Positions 5,784-6,970 of a stretch of DNA of 6,970 nucleotides are shown here, one piece after another (position 1 is the stretch's first letter; each line of letters opens with the position of its first letter). Location: assembly GCA_950071955.1 (NCBI GenBank), contig CATMOC010000192.1, forward strand, positions 1 through 6,970, in the 5' to 3' direction. Under the pieces are notes generated by a model. That model saw only the letters and a list, made by a program, of their open reading frames with translations, made no database searches and had not been told where the DNA came from. This stretch comes from an uncultured Mesorhizobium sp. GTDB taxonomy: Bacteria > Pseudomonadota > Alphaproteobacteria > Rhizobiales > Rhizobiaceae. The position numbers were made by a program, and so were the translations under genes.

Positions 5784-6899
5784 TCACCCCTGCCCCCGCA
5801 GCGCTTCGATGCGGTCGAGCCAGACCGAGAACCCGACGCCGGGAATGGGTCTTTTCGCGCCCAGCAGCGTCAGCAGCCGGTCGTAGCGACCGCCGCCGAC
5901 GAGCGGCCGTGTCGCGTCGCCGGCGAAGATTTCGAAGACCAGTCCCGTATAGTAGTCGAGCGGACGGCCGAAGGCGGCGTCGTAGGTAATGGCTGCCGAA
6001 GCAAGCCCGTGGCGACGCACCGCCTCGGCGCGCGCCGAAAACCGCTCCAGCGCCGCGCCCAGCGAAATGCCGGCGCCGGCGGCGAAACCTTCCAGCGCGT
6101 CGGCGGCGGTATCGAGCGGCGCGCGGATGGCGAGGAAGCTTCGCAGCGCCTCGAAGGCCTCAGACGACAGCCGCACGCTTCTCAGTTCCGCCTTCTCGAT
6201 CAGCCGCCGCGCGATCTCGTCGGGCGTGCGCCCCAGCGCAGGCGACAGGCCAGCCTCCTCCATGCCTTCCGCGATATGCGCGGCGAGTGCCGCCGGCTCC
6301 CCGTCGGCCACGAGTTCGGCGACGCGGGAAGGCAACGCCGCATTCTTGGGTGGATTGGCGAGGTCGGCGAGCGCCGAGGCGAGCATGTCCGCCGAGCCGA
6401 AGGCGCGCGCCAGCCGCATGCGCCAGCCGCGCGGCAGGCCGAGCGCCGCCAGCACCGCCTCGAACACTGACTGGTCGCCGAGCGTTACGGCAAGCGTCCG
6501 CCCCGGCAGCGCCAGCGATACCAGCGCATGCGCGTCGGCCACCGAGCGCGCGTCGGCCATCGCGGCGTCCGTCTCGCCCAGATCCTCGATGCCGGCCTGG
6601 AAGAACTCGTTGCCGCCCTCGCGCCGCTGGCGGAACACCTCCCCAAGATAGGCGTAGCGGCGCGGCGTGCCGGCCTGGCTGGCGATGTGGTCGAGGCAGA
6701 CGGGGATGGTGAATTCCGGCCGCAGGCAGAGCGCCGCGCCCGTCTCGCTCTCGGTAAGGAAGATCCGCCGCCGCAGGTCCTCGCCGGCCATGTCGAGGAA
6801 GGGATCGGCCGGCTGGATCACCGGAACGTCGACGAGATCGGCCCCGCGCGCGGCGAAGAGCGCGGTGATGTCAGGCGCGATGGCAGGGAAGCGGGTCAT
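5784..6899 (-). CDS. hisZ: ATP phosphoribosyltransferase regulatory subunit (HisZ)
   Basis: HisZ is a histidyl-tRNA synthetase paralogue without aminoacylation activity. It binds short-form HisG to make the heteromeric ATP phosphoribosyltransferase and confers histidine feedback inhibition. The 371 residues fit the family. Class II synthetase-like remnants appear in order: LRPEFTIPV (59-67), YLGEVFRQRREGGNEFFQAG (84-103), LDYYTGLVFEIFAGD (314-328), VGGGRYDRLLTLLG (334-347) and PGVGFSVWLDRI (353-364). In the last, the usual Gly-Glu-Arg of a true motif 3 reads Trp-Leu-Asp-Arg, in keeping with loss of synthetase function. There is no C-terminal anticodon-binding domain. ATG is the complement of 6897-6899. 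The nearest Shine-Dalgarno-like bases (AGG, 10 bases upstream; GGGAGAAGG further out) lie at or inside the palindromic repeat at the window's edge. In rhizobia hisS often precedes hisZ; it would lie past the right edge. Confidence 0.95.
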   Translation of the reverse strand: MTRFPAIAPDITALFAARGADLVDVPVIQPADPFLDMAGEDLRRRIFLTESETGAALCLRPEFTIPVCLDHIASQAGTPRRYAYLGEVFRQRREGGNEFFQAGIEDLGETDAAMADARSVADAHALVSLALPGRTLAVTLGDQSVFEAVLAALGLPRGWRMRLARAFGSADMLASALADLANPPKNAALPSRVAELVADGEPAALAAHIAEGMEEAGLSPALGRTPDEIARRLIEKAELRSVRLSSEAFEALRSFLAIRAPLDTAADALEGFAAGAGISLGAALERFSARAEAVRRHGLASAAITYDAAFGRPLDYYTGLVFEIFAGDATRPLVGGGRYDRLLTLLGAKRPIPGVGFSVWLDRIEALRGQG

Positions 6900-6913
6900 G
6901 CGTCAAGAACCTG

Positions 6914-6970
6914 CCTTCTCCCCTTGTGGGAGAAGGTGGATTGGCGCGTAGCGCCAAGACGGATGAGGGG
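6914..6970. repeat. Two-hairpin palindromic intergenic element (rhizobial REP-like), cut by window edge
   Basis: CCTTCTCCC (6914-6922) pairs perfectly with GGGAGAAGG (6928-6936) around CTTGT. Four bases later TTGGCGC (6941-6947) pairs with GCGCCAA (6951-6957) around GTA. The element then runs into GACGGATGAGGGG at the edge. From general familiarity, this layout ('CCTTCTCCC..GGGAGAAGGTGG', a short GC hairpin, then 'GGATGAGGGG') is a dispersed intergenic repeat of many Rhizobiales genomes. The outer boundary is not visible. It begins 14 bases upstream of the hisZ start codon. Confidence 0.75.

Noticed and set aside
4916..5989. 357-residue plus-strand frame antisense to hisG and the end of hisZ
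   Set aside because: It is antisense to hisG and hisZ, both identified by clear motifs, and the product is Arg/Pro/Asp-rich with no domain.
5670..6470. 266-residue plus-strand frame antisense to hisZ
   Set aside because: It is a shadow of hisZ, with low-complexity Arg/Gln-rich composition.
1..6970. CRISPR array, tRNA/rRNA genes, transposase or phage genes
   Set aside because: No regularly spaced direct repeats, no tRNA-like cloverleaf and no transposase or phage motifs were noticed in any frame.

Overview
The window is high-GC DNA with tightly packed, long-codon-biased genes. It most likely comes from an alphaproteobacterium of the order Hyphomicrobiales (Rhizobiales), with a Mesorhizobium/Phyllobacteriaceae-like flavour. 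Three things point there: the short-form HisG paired with HisZ, DoxX genes lying next to hisG, and a two-hairpin palindromic element at the right edge of the kind dispersed between genes in rhizobial genomes. The lineage is inferred from gene content; no search was run.

Left part (1-2286). The window opens inside a leftward gene for a CNNM/DUF21-type 'hemolysin family' (TlyC/CorC-like) membrane protein; only its first 97 residues are present. After a 282-base divergent intergenic region comes a 468-residue subtilisin-family (S8) serine protease. It has a complete Asp/His/Ser triad and oxyanion Asn but no signal peptide. A 69-base spacer holding a perfect 10-bp hairpin follows, then a 78-residue protein that reads as a free-standing subtilisin propeptide (inhibitor I9-like). 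Protease and putative inhibitor/chaperone are therefore encoded as a pair, and the protease also seems to carry its own N-terminal I9-like prosegment. This is the most interesting part of the window.

Middle part (2287-5001). A 196-base leader with two inverted repeats leads into fumC (class II fumarase, TTG start behind a perfect AGGAGG). After a 129-base intergenic region with an imperfect dyad and a weak promoter come two tandem, clearly paralogous DoxX-family four-helix membrane proteins, separated by a G+C-rich hairpin.

Right part (4988-6970). A leftward hisZ-hisG pair encodes the regulatory and catalytic subunits of the heteromeric ATP phosphoribosyltransferase, the first step of histidine biosynthesis. 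The 3' end of hisG overlaps the 3' end of the second DoxX gene by 14 bases, in convergent orientation. Just upstream of hisZ the window ends inside the palindromic repeat element. hisS commonly precedes hisZ in rhizobia and may lie beyond it.

Overall this is mostly housekeeping metabolism (TCA cycle, histidine). The protease/propeptide pair is the accessory-looking module. No tRNA, rRNA, CRISPR array, transposase or phage gene was seen.
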